Of a stretch of 64,000 nt of DNA, positions 18,901 to 26,948 are shown in pieces; within the stretch, counting starts at the first letter, position 1, and each line of letters opens with the position of its first letter. This stretch comes from Klebsiella variicola (lineage in GTDB: Bacteria; Pseudomonadota; Gammaproteobacteria; Enterobacterales; Enterobacteriaceae). The stretch spans positions 4,774,001 to 4,838,000 of the forward strand of contig NZ_CP010523.2 of assembly GCF_000828055.2 (NCBI RefSeq). Direction: 5' to 3'. The translations under genes were made by a program, and so were the position numbers. The notes under the pieces are model-generated. The model was not told where the DNA came from and searched no databases. It worked only from the letters and a program-made list of their open reading frames with translations.

Positions 18901-20811
18901 AATCAATTGCCCCTGCTGGTTCCGAAGGCTGGCCACTTGTAGAGAAAGGCTGCCGCCAGCAACGATATTCCCTTGCGAATTTTCCAGCTCGTGACGGGTA
19001 GTGAGCTGAGCATTGCCCTGCGTCGTGCTGATTTTACCGCTGCGATTATTAATGTTATCAGAGTACAAAACGATATTGCCGTTAGCGGCAATAGTGCCTT
19101 CGCCGTTGTCCAGCGCGCCATCAATGGTAATAGACATGCCGCCGCTGCCGGTATGCAGCAGCGTTCCGTTTTGATTGAGCAACTGGCTGGTGCTGAGCGT
19201 CAAAGCATGGCTGTTGCTGGCAATCTCACCGCCGCGATTATCCAATCCCGCGCGAAAATCAAGGCGTAGATCGTCCTCGCCCGTCTGCTGGATTACGCCC
19301 TGTTGGTTATCCAGCGCCATTGCTTTCAGCTCAAGCTGGCTGGCCGTCAGCAGGCCACTGTGGTTGTTGAGTTTGCCGCTGGCGGCCAACTGCAGTTTTT
19401 CGCTGGCCACCACCACCGCATCTCGGGTGGTGATATCGCCGGACGCGGCGCTGACCACGATCCGCGCCCCCGAGGTTCGACTGTTATCAAAATCCACCGT
19501 CCTGCCCTGCGCCGTCAGCGTTCCTGCCGCCAGATTGCGGCCATTCAGCGCCAGCGAGCTCTGGCTATTCAGCGTCAGCGCGCCGCTGCTGGCGGTAGAA
19601 CCATCGCTATTTAATCCGGCGGCGAGCGTGCTGTTTTGCGTGCTGCGCAAAGCGTTGGCGGCAATCTGCGTATCGCCTTGCGCGGCGATCATGCCGTCAT
19701 TGGTTAGCGTCGCGCTGGCCGTCACCACGCTATCTTTTCCGGCGTACAGCTGCCCCTGGTTGTGAAGATCGCCCTTAACGGACAGTTGCAGATTCTGCGC
19801 GGACTGAATCACGCCGCTGTTGCTGAGCGCGCCATCAGCGCTGATTGCTACATCCCCCGCCGCCGCGCCGATATTGCCGGCATTGTGAACGCCTACGCCG
19901 CGCTCGGTACCGACAAGACGAATTTTATGAGCGTACATCCCGCCCAGCGCGCTGACGTCTATCGCCACCGCAGGCAGCGCACTGCCGTCGGCTGATTTTG
20001 CCGTCGTTCGGCTGTGCGCCGCATCGATCTGATTACGCCCTGCGGTGACCTTTAGCTCCTGCGCCCAAACCCCGGCGTTGATTTTCACCGCGCGGGCGAG
20101 CAGGTCGGTACTGTCTACCGAGCTCGCATCAAGGCCGCCGCCCTGTACGAGAATTTCGCCGCGATTGACATCATAACCGCTAATCTGCCCGTTACCGTAC
20201 TGTACCTGGCCTGTCGTCAGCGTTGCGCGGTTGGCATTGATGAACCCGCAGCCGTCGCAGCTAATTCCGGCAGGGTTAGCGATAACCACCTGCGCTTTTT
20301 GTCCGGCAACCTCGATATAGCCATTCAGCCGGCTCGGATCGCGGGTATTCACCTCGTTGAGGATCACTCTGGCTTCCCCTTTCGCCAGATTCGGGTTCCC
20401 GGCGACCATCCCGGCCAGTTGGGTTGAAGTGTTGGCACGGCTGTTATTCAGCACCACGCCGCGCCCATCGACGTCAAACTGGCTGTAAACGTTGCGTGAA
20501 ACGCCTGCGCCGCTCGGTGTCTGAATATTGACCTGCGGCGTGCCATTAGCGCTATTGGCGATCTGCGGTTGCTGGCCGCCTGGCGCATGGTTATCGGCGA
20601 CAATCGCCGCCTGAGCCGGGGTAAGACAGGAAAAAGCGAGCAGAAAGCTAAAGGCCAGCGGCGCCAGGGTGGAGGTCAGCATCGACCCGGTTCGCGCGTC
20701 GGCGCCGGATTGCGGCGACACGCCCGCCCGATGAGAGCGGGTCGTTTCCGCCACCACCATCAGCATCCCGCGAGCCTTATTAAATACGATTCGATAAAAG
20801 CGTTTATTCAT
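12904..20811 (-). CDS. cdiA: CdiA, contact-dependent inhibition toxin/adhesin with VENN-type C-terminus
   Basis: This 2635-aa two-partner-secretion exoprotein has an extended signal peptide (MNKRFYRIVFNKARGMLMVV, cleavage near AQA-68), a TPS domain (about 70-310, with NPNLAKGEA and NPAGISCDGCGF), and filamentous-haemagglutinin repeats rich in LDNRQG-like units (about 330-1000). A non-repetitive, probably receptor-binding and Tyr/Pro-rich region follows (about 1050-1500), then a second repeat region and a pre-toxin domain. VENN starts at residue 2412 (13578-13567), leaving a 224-aa toxin. The toxin is glycine-rich with hydrophobic stretches and GTVGWNAAGGALGNWIDDKDP, suggesting membrane action rather than a nuclease. 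CdiB exports it and CdiI protects the producer. It is shorter than many CdiA proteins. Confidence 0.93.
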   Translation of the reverse strand: MNKRFYRIVFNKARGMLMVVAETTRSHRAGVSPQSGADARTGSMLTSTLAPLAFSFLLAFSCLTPAQAAIVADNHAPGGQQPQIANSANGTPQVNIQTPSGAGVSRNVYSQFDVDGRGVVLNNSRANTSTQLAGMVAGNPNLAKGEARVILNEVNTRDPSRLNGYIEVAGQKAQVVIANPAGISCDGCGFINANRATLTTGQVQYGNGQISGYDVNRGEILVQGGGLDASSVDSTDLLARAVKINAGVWAQELKVTAGRNQIDAAHSRTTAKSADGSALPAVAIDVSALGGMYAHKIRLVGTERGVGVHNAGNIGAAAGDVAISADGALSNSGVIQSAQNLQLSVKGDLHNQGQLYAGKDSVVTASATLTNDGMIAAQGDTQIAANALRSTQNSTLAAGLNSDGSTASSGALTLNSQSSLALNGRNLAAGTLTAQGRTVDFDNSRTSGARIVVSAASGDITTRDAVVVASEKLQLAASGKLNNHSGLLTASQLELKAMALDNQQGVIQQTGEDDLRLDFRAGLDNRGGEIASNSHALTLSTSQLLNQNGTLLHTGSGGMSITIDGALDNGEGTIAANGNIVLYSDNINNRSGKISTTQGNAQLTTRHELENSQGNIVAGGSLSLQVASLRNQQGQLIAAQGDLAMSAEGGLDNGEGVLAANGNIKLDADNLTNHGGKISAAQGDIQLTARHGVDNSQGNIIASGDIQLQAENLNNRHGQIGTAQRGSVNLTTSGLLDNQQGTITAFDALGIQSATVDNRQGELQSGGNLNITIHNRGLDNRQGQIVSATALEIAGVNLALANTGGTLLAASKLSLDADSLSGDGEVLSQGDMSLTLRQAFHNAGRVIANGNLQWNLSGLGLINQGVISAGRALNIYAAKLDNRQEGEISAGENHLTVSGELVNRGLIDGGLTHIVATTLTNIGSGRLYGDAVALQAATLTNAAENGVAATIAARASLAMGVGTLNNQDHALIYSDGTLAIGGQLAEDGSLSGWAGVFNNHSATLESAGDMALDIQQINNYNDHLVTKDVMVEQSWRHEAALKGSVQRFDWSLVDTSYKNKYGVHDAIMPDGSRGDEFYEYQYQRTVVETQVVESDPGKILSGGQLIINSDKLNNYDSQIIAGGALGGVIGELNNVATTGKRVTTDVGTQTRWYEKKTSRPFGGTKTSQGKKSSEYEPTPTVQTIDLQTMKWQGNTQIDGHSGVINPRDRADETGELPAGRLVEVTPVNADGTVIRVVTPDTRLPVSSLYQIDPQAKAGYLVETDPRFTNGKAWLASDYMQNQLGIDQAMKRLGDGYYEQRLVREQIVKLSGGRYLQGYSNDEEQYRALMDAGVAFAKQYNLTVGVALTPAQMALLTSDMVWLVAREVTLTDGSVQQVLVPQVYARVKAGDLDGSGALLGGENVAFSVSRDVINSGHIQSRGVTQLTAENIHNSGYIGGNQLTLNARTDINNIGGTLQGGDSLIAQAGRDINSASTLSGGPGNISLDRPAGIYVQNENGQLGLQALHNINLTASMVSNSAAGSQTQIIAGNDLNLQTLATTHSESGNWGKGNDRSLTQRSDLGTQINGGAVALSAGHDIHARAASVTATSSLTVAAGNDINLSSGESSWHLTENSHQSSSGLLARRSLTTHDEVWAQNAIGSNFSGDSIVMQAGRDLLVSGSSVAGTQDVNLAAGRNLTITTAEERRQENHLRKEKHSGFSGTGGVGFSVGSSSLKATDVTTALSSAASTVGSSQGNLSLSAGNVLTVQGSDLVAGNNMALTGKTVNILAAENQSTQTHTVEQKTSGLTLALSGMVGSAINTAVSSANQASTESNGRLAALSGLQSALSGVQAYQASQMQTADSSPESMIGVNLSWGSQSSKSTQRQTQNTSRGSSLMAGNNLSIIATETDINVEGSQLQAGGSALLNAARDVNLFSAENASTLSGKNESHGSSFGVGINFGQGANGLTVSASANAGKGHEKGNSLTHNETTLSAGERVTIVSGRDTTLTGAQVSGHQVTMDVGRNLTLSSEQDSDNYDSKQRSGSVGASGSMGGGSGSLNLSQSKMHSTWASVEAQTGIFAGEGGFDVKVGGHTQLNGSVLASTAAAELNRLDTGTLGFRDIKNYAEYSVEQQSEGVSTSGSVAGQFLGNAASGLLMGANGSGSDSSLTRSAVSEGSIVIRDGANQQQDVTGLSRDAAHANQTLSPIFDKEKEQNRLATAQKTGEIGRQVSDVLVTQGKLNAQAAQSDPAARAAARAKLVAGGNGSPSEEKINAQVSRTATADYDTGGKYQKVAQAVTAAMQGLAGGDLAQAASGAVSPYVAEIIHSQTTDSATGKVNVEANAMAHAVWGAIAAASGNNSALAGAAGAVSGELLGRWIAAEYYPGVKTEELSDEQKSTISALSTLAAGLMGGLSGGSSADAVAGAQAGKNAVENNLLSGSEDAQAAWLRQHGIDMASCSDNPGGSACQKAINERNAVGLALASGSVALLPGGAQAMWGLGASANAGISYLADGTIDPANATIAGWVNVLSMGNGLAGTVGWNAAGGALGNWIDDKDPLSGALINGAGSGIGYGIGKGLSWGVNAGANWWKGGWDPKFNAELRQFTEIKGDFGISKEMTPSRVPGAFGDFGGSFFSEITGKGIEKRADSMGERKND
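13892..14321. repeat. Direct repeat copy A, pre-toxin coding region inside cdiA
   Basis: This part of cdiA (QQQDVTGLSRD to SPYVAEIIH) is matched without gaps at 10893-11322. It is the natural upstream crossover point for replacing the CdiA toxin by the downstream module 4 toxin. Confidence 0.88.
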
Positions 20812-20899
20812 TGCCGTTACTCGTCATCCATTGTCCACCGCGGCGCGGAAAATCATCCCTGTGCGCAGCACGCGCCGCCAAACGGCGCATGAGTGAAAA

Positions 20900-22582
20900 T
20901 CAGTAGCTCCAGCTAACGCTGAAACCAAAAGTTGCCGGATCGGTTTTAAAGCCATCGGGTTGGGCTAAAGGGATACCGGCGAACAGGTCGTAGCTGGCGC
21001 GGTGGTACTGGCCGCGCAGCCCTGCCACGCCCCCGGCGAGGTGTTTGCCCACCAGCGTTTCACTGCCCGCGCCGCCGACTTCGCCGTAATCCGCCCCCAG
21101 ATAAAACTCTTGCCCCGGTAACGGGGTCGACCAGGCGATATCGTTACGTATGTACCAGCCGTGACTGGCGGTCAGGGTGCGCTCGCCGTCAAAGCCGCGA
21201 ACCGTCCAACGGTTGCCGATGGAAAACATATCCGGCGAAGTCAGCGGCGTGCTGCTCATCTGCCGCTGATAGCGACTGGTAAAGCGAAAATTTTGCCCGC
21301 CCAGGGCAAAAAGCAAATTGAGCTGAGCATTGAATTGCAGGATTTTGCTGAGGGCGGTTGCTTCCCCCCATTGCTCTTCCGGCGCGGGCTGAGCGCCAAA
21401 CCAGCGGGTACCGCGCTGATAGCTCACTCCGGCATCGAGAGTGGCGTTGCCCAGGTAATGGCGATGCTGCAGACCAAGCTTCCAGGCCGCCGTCTGCCGC
21501 CGCTGAACGGCAATCTCGGTGTCGTTAATGAAGTTGCGCTGCTCGCGGGCTACCACATCGGCGCTAAGAGTGGTCTTCTGACTACCGCTCCGGTGCAGTA
21601 CGCGGCTCATCTGGAAATCAACGTTCTTGCTTTTACCGCTGTACTGGTAATCGCCGTTGGCCCCCGCCACGGTTTGCATGTAATCATACTGGCTGGCGGT
21701 TAATCCGAGCTGCCAGTAACCCAGCGGAATCGAATAGTGGCCGGTCAGGTTCTTTGAGGATTTACCGCCATTGCCATCGAGGTTATGTGAGCCGGAAAGG
21801 TAAAAAAGATCGCTTAAGGCTAACGGGTTATCCAGGGATAGCGTCAGGTTACCCTGATAGCGGCCGGTGGCATTAGAGCCGGAATCATCGAGCGAGGCGT
21901 CAACGCGCCAGAAGCGTTCCTGTTGGCGGTTAATGACAATATCGCTTTGCCCCGGCGTATCGCCCGGAATAATTTCCATGCTGGCCTGTACCGTCGGCAG
22001 GCGCTGCAAGTTTTCCAGCCCCTGTTCAATATCGCGCAGGTCCAGTAGTTTCCCGTCAGTCGCCGGAAACGCGCTCGCCAGCCACAGATAATCATCGCTG
22101 TCCTCCGTAAGCCTGGCTTCACGGATATAACCCGGCATCACCACCAGGCGCAAAACACCGCTTTTTAAGTCCTGCTGCGGGGCAAGGATCCGGCTGGTGA
22201 TATAACCGCGATCGATTAATATATTCTGCAACTGGGCCATCAGTAGATTAATGCCCTTCCCTCCCAGACAACGCCCAATTGCTTTATTTGTCTGGCGCTG
22301 GAGCGGAAGCCAATGCGGTAAGGCTTCAGCGCCCTGCAAAATAACCTGAGAAATAGCAAAGCAAGGTTGTTCCACGGGAAATAAACCATCATCGGTATTT
22401 ATTTCTTCCGCTGATAAATGAATATCCGGTGACGGCGGCGCGAGCTGGTTTTCCAGCGCCTGCTGGCGCTGCTGCTGGTTGATGAACTGCTGCTCACGTA
22501 CGGTATCCACAGGCGCAGCCCATGCCCAGGCAGGCAATATACAGATAATTAAAACTTTATGAACGAAATTCCATTTATTCAT
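20900..22582 (-). CDS. cdiB: CdiB, two-partner secretion outer-membrane transporter
   Basis: This Omp85/TpsB-family beta-barrel (560 aa from the chosen start) exports CdiA. The order is signal peptide (MNKWNFVHKVLIICILPAWAWA), an N-terminal plug-helix region rich in Gln (NQQQRQQALENQL), two POTRA-like domains (about 60-215), and a barrel of alternating strands ending in F-G-F-S-V-S-W-S-Y with the terminal aromatic needed for assembly. VRGFDGERTL is the conserved barrel-loop VRGF/Y motif. The frame is open 24 codons further upstream, but the ATG at 22582 gives a clean signal peptide; no strong Shine-Dalgarno is visible at either site. It lies 88 bp upstream of cdiA, on the same strand. Confidence 0.93.
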   Translation of the reverse strand: MNKWNFVHKVLIICILPAWAWAAPVDTVREQQFINQQQRQQALENQLAPPSPDIHLSAEEINTDDGLFPVEQPCFAISQVILQGAEALPHWLPLQRQTNKAIGRCLGGKGINLLMAQLQNILIDRGYITSRILAPQQDLKSGVLRLVVMPGYIREARLTEDSDDYLWLASAFPATDGKLLDLRDIEQGLENLQRLPTVQASMEIIPGDTPGQSDIVINRQQERFWRVDASLDDSGSNATGRYQGNLTLSLDNPLALSDLFYLSGSHNLDGNGGKSSKNLTGHYSIPLGYWQLGLTASQYDYMQTVAGANGDYQYSGKSKNVDFQMSRVLHRSGSQKTTLSADVVAREQRNFINDTEIAVQRRQTAAWKLGLQHRHYLGNATLDAGVSYQRGTRWFGAQPAPEEQWGEATALSKILQFNAQLNLLFALGGQNFRFTSRYQRQMSSTPLTSPDMFSIGNRWTVRGFDGERTLTASHGWYIRNDIAWSTPLPGQEFYLGADYGEVGGAGSETLVGKHLAGGVAGLRGQYHRASYDLFAGIPLAQPDGFKTDPATFGFSVSWSY

Positions 22583-22880
22583 TATAGTTAAGTCACAACG
22601 TTCCATGTCGAGTAATAAAAAGCGAAGCGTGGCATTTAATACAACCAAACCCATATCAATATCAACACATATTATTCAAGCCACTTCAAAAATTATTGCT
22701 TAAAATTATAAACGCGATCATTACTCCATTCTAATGATATGGATGAATCACCGCTAAGTTCTGCCAAAGACAATATGAAATCATCATGAAATAAGAATAT
22801 GAGATTATGAATTAATATCGATTCACACTGAGAGCATTAGCGCGACCTCTTTTTAGATTCTGCCGCTCCCCCATCGCACT
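22583..22880. promoter_or_regulatory. AT-rich region upstream of cdiB
   Basis: About 300 bp with no gene. It is much more AT-rich than the flanks and must carry the cdiBAI promoter reading leftward. I could not assign -35/-10 boxes with confidence. It ends near the CRP site that belongs to btsT. Confidence 0.4.
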
Positions 22881-22894
22881 GGGCTGAAATATGC

Positions 22895-22910
22895 CGTGAT
22901 CTCAATCACA
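22895..22910 (+). promoter_or_regulatory. CRP-binding site upstream of btsT
   Basis: CGTGATCTCAATCACA fits the CRP consensus TGTGA-N6-TCACA with one mismatch. It lies about 210 bp before the btsT start and 29 bp before the BtsR repeats. cAMP-CRP control is known for E. coli btsT. Confidence 0.7.
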
Positions 22911-22938
22911 TAATTATCTCTTGTTCACTTGATGGCCA

Positions 22939-22966
22939 ACCGCTTATTTCAGCTAGCGACCGCTTA
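22939..22966 (+). promoter_or_regulatory. Tandem BtsR-type operator upstream of btsT
   Basis: Two exact copies of ACCGCTTA (22939-22946 and 22959-22966) with starts 20 bp apart. They match the known BtsR recognition element ACC(G/A)CT(C/T)A, present as a direct repeat before E. coli btsT (yjiY). This predicts induction by the pyruvate-sensing BtsS/BtsR two-component system, whose genes are not in this window. Confidence 0.8.
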
Positions 22967-23122
22967 ACCTTCCATACAACCACTCACCGATTTACCCAAC
23001 TTTACGCGCGCGCTGTTCTGGCAAGATCGGAGGCAGCCTAGCTAATCAATACCTCCATCAACCCTTACTTAAAACCAGACGGCTTCGGCCAATTATTCAT
23101 CTAATTAACGCCAGGTTTTACT

Positions 23123-25273
23123 ATGGATACCAAAAAACTATTCAAGCACATACCCTGGGTGATTCTCGGAATCATCGGGGCATTTTGCCTCTCAGTCGTC
23201 GCGTTGCGCCGCGGTGAGCACGTCAGTGCCCTGTGGATCGTCGTCGCCTCGGTTTCTGTGTACCTCGTCGCCTACCGTTATTACAGCCTGTACATCGCGC
23301 AGAAGGTGATGAAGCTTGACCCAACGCGCTCGACGCCGGCGGTCATTAATAACGATGGCCTGAACTACGTGCCAACCAACCGCTACGTGCTGTTTGGCCA
23401 CCACTTCGCCGCCATTGCCGGCGCCGGCCCGCTGGTTGGCCCGGTACTGGCCGCGCAGATGGGCTATCTACCGGGCACCCTGTGGCTGCTGGCCGGCGTG
23501 GTGCTGGCGGGCGCGGTACAGGACTTCATGGTGCTGTTTATCTCCTCGCGGCGTAACGGCGCCTCGCTGGGCGAGATGATCAAGCAGGAAATGGGGCCGG
23601 TTCCGGGCTCTATCGCGCTGTTCGGCTGCTTCCTGATTATGATCATCATCCTCGCGGTGCTGGCGCTCATCGTGGTGAAAGCGCTGGCGGAAAGCCCGTG
23701 GGGCGTCTTTACCGTCTGCTCGACGGTGCCTATTGCCCTGTTTATGGGGATCTACATGCGCTTCCTGCGCCCTGGCCGCGTGGGTGAAGTGTCGGTTATC
23801 GGTATCGTGCTGCTGGTGGCGTCCATCTGGTTCGGCGGCATCATTGCCCACGACCCGTACTGGGGCCCGGCGCTGACCTTTAAAGACACCACCATCACCT
23901 TTACCCTGATTGGCTACGCGTTTATCTCCGCGCTGCTGCCGGTATGGCTGATTCTGGCGCCGCGTGACTATCTGGCCACCTTCCTGAAAATCGGCGTGAT
24001 CGTCGGCCTGGCGCTGGGGATCGTTATCCTCAACCCGGACCTGAAAATGCCGGCGGTGACCCAGTACATTGATGGTACCGGCCCGCTGTGGAAAGGCGCG
24101 CTGTTCCCGTTCCTGTTTATCACCATCGCCTGCGGCGCGGTCTCCGGCTTCCACGCGCTGATCGCCTCCGGCACCACGCCGAAGCTGCTGGCCAACGAAA
24201 CCGATGCCCGCTTTATCGGCTACGGTGCGATGCTGATGGAGTCGTTCGTCGCCATCATGGCGCTGGTCGCCGCCTCGATTATCGAACCGGGTCTCTACTT
24301 CGCGATGAACACCCCGCCAGCGGGCCTTGGCATCGTCATGCCGAACCTGCATGAAATGGGCGGTGAAAACGCGGCGATGATCGCCGCGCAGCTGAAAGAA
24401 GTGACCGTCCATGCGGCGGCGACCGTCAGCTCCTGGGGCTTCGTGATCTCCCCTGAGCAGATCCTGCAGACGGCGAAAGATATCGGCGAACCTTCGGTAC
24501 TGAACCGCGCCGGCGGCGCGCCGACGCTGGCCGTCGGTATCGCCCATGTGTTCCATAAAATCATCCCGATGGCGGATATGGGCTTCTGGTACCACTTTGG
24601 TATCCTGTTTGAAGCGCTGTTTATCCTCACCGCGCTGGATGCCGGTACCCGCGCAGGCCGCTTTATGCTGCAGGATCTGTTGGGTAACTTCGTGCCGTTC
24701 CTGAAAAAAACCGACTCGCTGGTCGCCGGGATTATCGGTACCGCGGGCTGCGTCGGGCTGTGGGGCTACCTGCTGTATCAGGGCGTGGTCGACCCGCTGG
24801 GCGGTGTGAAGAGCCTGTGGCCGCTGTTCGGTATCTCTAACCAGATGCTGGCCGCCGTGGCGCTGGTGCTTGGCACCGTGGTGCTGGTCAAAATGCAGCG
24901 CACCAAATATATCTGGGTCACCGTTATCCCGGCAGCGTGGCTGCTGCTGTGCACCACCTGGGCGCTGGGTCTGAAGCTGTTCAGCAGCAATCCGCAGATG
25001 GAAGGCTTCTTCTTTATGGCTCAGCAGTATAAAGAGAAGATTGCCGCCGGCGGCGAGCTGACCGCGCAGCAGATTGCCAACATGAATCATATCGTGGTCA
25101 ACAACTACACCAACGCCGGGCTGAGTATCCTGTTCCTGGTGGTGGTGTACAGCATCATCTTCTACGGCATCAAAACCTGGCTCAACGTGCGCAACAATAA
25201 GGTGCGTACCGACAAAGAGACCCCGTACGTGCCGGTACCGGAAGGCGGCGTGAAGACCTCGTCACATCATTAA
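23123..25273 (+). CDS. btsT: BtsT, pyruvate/H+ symporter (CstA family)
   Basis: This inner-membrane carbon-starvation-family transporter (716 aa, same length as E. coli YjiY/BtsT) has many hydrophobic segments. The order of recognisable blocks is VPTNRYVLFGHHFAAIAGAG (about 75-94), GAVQDFMVLFISSRRNG, PRDYLATFLKIGV, a large middle portion with GEPSVLNRAGGAPTLAVGIA, and a C-terminal PEGGVKTSSHH. It takes up pyruvate during carbon limitation. It is followed by yjiX and yjiA in the E. coli order, after a REP pair. Confidence 0.97.
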   Translation: MDTKKLFKHIPWVILGIIGAFCLSVVALRRGEHVSALWIVVASVSVYLVAYRYYSLYIAQKVMKLDPTRSTPAVINNDGLNYVPTNRYVLFGHHFAAIAGAGPLVGPVLAAQMGYLPGTLWLLAGVVLAGAVQDFMVLFISSRRNGASLGEMIKQEMGPVPGSIALFGCFLIMIIILAVLALIVVKALAESPWGVFTVCSTVPIALFMGIYMRFLRPGRVGEVSVIGIVLLVASIWFGGIIAHDPYWGPALTFKDTTITFTLIGYAFISALLPVWLILAPRDYLATFLKIGVIVGLALGIVILNPDLKMPAVTQYIDGTGPLWKGALFPFLFITIACGAVSGFHALIASGTTPKLLANETDARFIGYGAMLMESFVAIMALVAASIIEPGLYFAMNTPPAGLGIVMPNLHEMGGENAAMIAAQLKEVTVHAAATVSSWGFVISPEQILQTAKDIGEPSVLNRAGGAPTLAVGIAHVFHKIIPMADMGFWYHFGILFEALFILTALDAGTRAGRFMLQDLLGNFVPFLKKTDSLVAGIIGTAGCVGLWGYLLYQGVVDPLGGVKSLWPLFGISNQMLAAVALVLGTVVLVKMQRTKYIWVTVIPAAWLLLCTTWALGLKLFSSNPQMEGFFFMAQQYKEKIAAGGELTAQQIANMNHIVVNNYTNAGLSILFLVVVYSIIFYGIKTWLNVRNNKVRTDKETPYVPVPEGGVKTSSHH

Positions 25274-25278
25274 CCCTG

Positions 25279-25368
25279 ATGCCGGATAGTGCTACGCGTA
25301 TCCGGCCTACAGAAAAGTGCATCAACGTAGGCCGGATAAGGCGCTAGCCGCCATCCGGCTTTATTCGT
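25279..25368. repeat. REP pair between btsT and yjiX
   Basis: Opposed units GCCGGATAGTGCTACGCGTATCCGGC and TAGGCCGGATAAGGCG...CCATCCGGC fill the 110-bp gap. This position is expected to protect the btsT mRNA from decay and lower read-through into yjiX. Confidence 0.85.
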
Positions 25369-25383
25369 TATCTGGAACTTACA

Positions 25384-25587
25384 ATGTTTGGTAACTTAGG
25401 TCAGGCAAAAAAATATCTCGGTCAGGCGGCAAAAATGCTGATTGGCATTCCGGATTACGACAACTACGTCACGCATATGCAAACCAACCATCCGGATCAG
25501 CCCTACATGACTTATGAAGAATTCTTCCGCGAACGCCAGCAGGCCCGCTACGGCGGAGACGGCAAAGGCGGCGTACGCTGCTGTTAA
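25384..25587 (+). CDS. yjiX: YjiX, small conserved protein
   Basis: This 67-aa protein has the same length and place as E. coli YjiX. It belongs to the short YbdD/YjiX family found beside CstA-type transporters ([22 protein letters not shown], then [15 protein letters not shown]). It is soluble and charged, with a terminal Cys-Cys. The function is not settled; its constant pairing with CstA/BtsT suggests an accessory role in uptake. Its stop overlaps an upstream in-frame ATG of yjiA. Confidence 0.93.
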   Translation: MFGNLGQAKKYLGQAAKMLIGIPDYDNYVTHMQTNHPDQPYMTYEEFFRERQQARYGGDGKGGVRCC

Positions 25588-25598
25588 TGGAGGCAATA

Positions 25599-26555
25599 AT
25601 GGCACCGATTGCAGTCACCCTACTCACCGGTTTTCTCGGCGCAGGAAAAACCACCCTCCTGCGCCATATCCTGAATGAGCAGCACGGTTTCAAAATCGCC
25701 GTGATTGAAAATGAATTTGGCGAAGTCTCCGTTGACGATCAGCTGATCGGCGACCGCGCCACGCAGATCAAAACCCTGACCAACGGCTGTATCTGCTGTA
25801 CGCGCTCCAACGAACTGGAAGACGCCCTGCTCGATCTCCTCGACAGTCGCGATCGCGGCGAAATCGAGTTTGACCGGCTGGTGATTGAGTGCACCGGCAT
25901 GGCCGACCCGGGGCCGATTATCCAGACCTTTTTCTCCCATGAGGTGCTCTGCGAGCGCTATCTGCTGGACGGCGTGATCGCCCTGGTGGATGCCGTCCAT
26001 GCCGACCAGCAGATGGATCAGTTCACCATCGCCCAGTCGCAGGTCGGCTATGCGGACCGCATTTTGCTAACCAAAACCGATGTTGCCGGCGACACCGAGA
26101 AGCTGCGCGAACGGCTGGCGCGCATCAATGCGCGGGCGCCGGTTTATACCGTCATTCACGGCGATATCGATCTAAGCCAGCTGTTTAACACCAGCGGCTT
26201 TATGCTGGAAGAAAAGGTTGTCAGCGCCACACCGCGTTTTCATTTTGTTGCAGAAAAGCAGAACGACGTCTCGTCGATTGTGGTCGAGCTCGACTATCCG
26301 GTGGATATCAGTGAAGTTTCACGGGTAATGGAGAACCTGTTGCTCTCCTTCGCCGAGCAACTGATGCGCTATAAAGGCATGCTGTGGATCGACGGCGAGC
26401 CAAATCGCCTGCTGTTCCAGGGCGTGCAGCGCCTCTACAGCGCCGACTGGGATCGCCCGTGGGGCGATGAAACGCCGCACAGCACGCTGGTATTTATCGG
26501 CATTCAGCTGCCGGAAGAGGAAATTCGCGCCGCATTTGCCGGGTTACGACGCTAA
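25599..26555 (+). CDS. yjiA: YjiA, COG0523-family metal-binding GTPase
   Basis: This G3E-family GTPase (318 aa, as in E. coli) has a Walker A motif GFLGAGKTT at residues 10-18, the metal-binding CxCC motif in TNGCICCT near 66, a DxxG-like ECTGMADPGP, and the base-recognition TKTD near 153. An in-frame ATG occurs at 25587, but GGAGG at 25589-25593 is placed correctly for the ATG at 25599. The family includes metal chaperones and insertases; the partner of YjiA is unknown. Confidence 0.94.
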   Translation: MAPIAVTLLTGFLGAGKTTLLRHILNEQHGFKIAVIENEFGEVSVDDQLIGDRATQIKTLTNGCICCTRSNELEDALLDLLDSRDRGEIEFDRLVIECTGMADPGPIIQTFFSHEVLCERYLLDGVIALVDAVHADQQMDQFTIAQSQVGYADRILLTKTDVAGDTEKLRERLARINARAPVYTVIHGDIDLSQLFNTSGFMLEEKVVSATPRFHFVAEKQNDVSSIVVELDYPVDISEVSRVMENLLLSFAEQLMRYKGMLWIDGEPNRLLFQGVQRLYSADWDRPWGDETPHSTLVFIGIQLPEEEIRAAFAGLRR

Positions 26556-26562
26556 CCTGCCC

Positions 26563-26584
26563 GCCTGCGCCCCAAGGCGCAGGC
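26563..26584 (+). terminator. Hairpin downstream of yjiA
   Basis: Nine-pair stem GCCTGCGCC / GGCGCAGGC with a four-base loop directly after the yjiA stop. There is no T-run, so termination may be Rho-assisted. The remaining 26585-26948 is AT-rich, has no gene, and must hold the promoter of the following porin gene. Confidence 0.55.
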
Positions 26585-26948
26585 ACCATCCTCTCTCTGA
26601 CACCTCGCCAAAAACAGGGACCAAACGTCGGCAGCGCGTCGAAAAATGTAAAGCAACGTTTTAATAAGTAACAGCAGAAACACTTTTGGAAATAATAAGA
26701 AACTAAATGAATAGGATCCTTAATAATTAATGCCCGCCCTGTTCAGTTTCTGTTTAGCCCACCCATTAAACCGCGGCTAAACAGACCAAATTTGCTGATT
26801 GACCTCGCCGTAACCCAACGTCATTACAACATTTTCAAAACACCGCCCTGACAAAACCAGCATAAAAAATTGACGTAAGTCACATTTGCAGAGGTAAACA
26901 TCGATTGTTAAGGTGCGCTCAGACAAATTTAATGACGAGGAGCAAACC

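Noticed and set aside
15000..20000. Many short plus-strand frames opposite cdiA
   Set aside because: They arise from the repeat-rich CdiA coding sequence and have no start signals or recognisable products.
22583..23122. A small RNA gene in the cdiB-btsT gap
   Set aside because: Apart from the CRP and BtsR sites I see no promoter-terminator pair or strong stem with a T-run.
23468..25090. Long minus-strand frame (540 codons) opposite btsT
   Set aside because: His/Gln/Arg-rich low-complexity translation typical of an antisense shadow; btsT is unambiguous.
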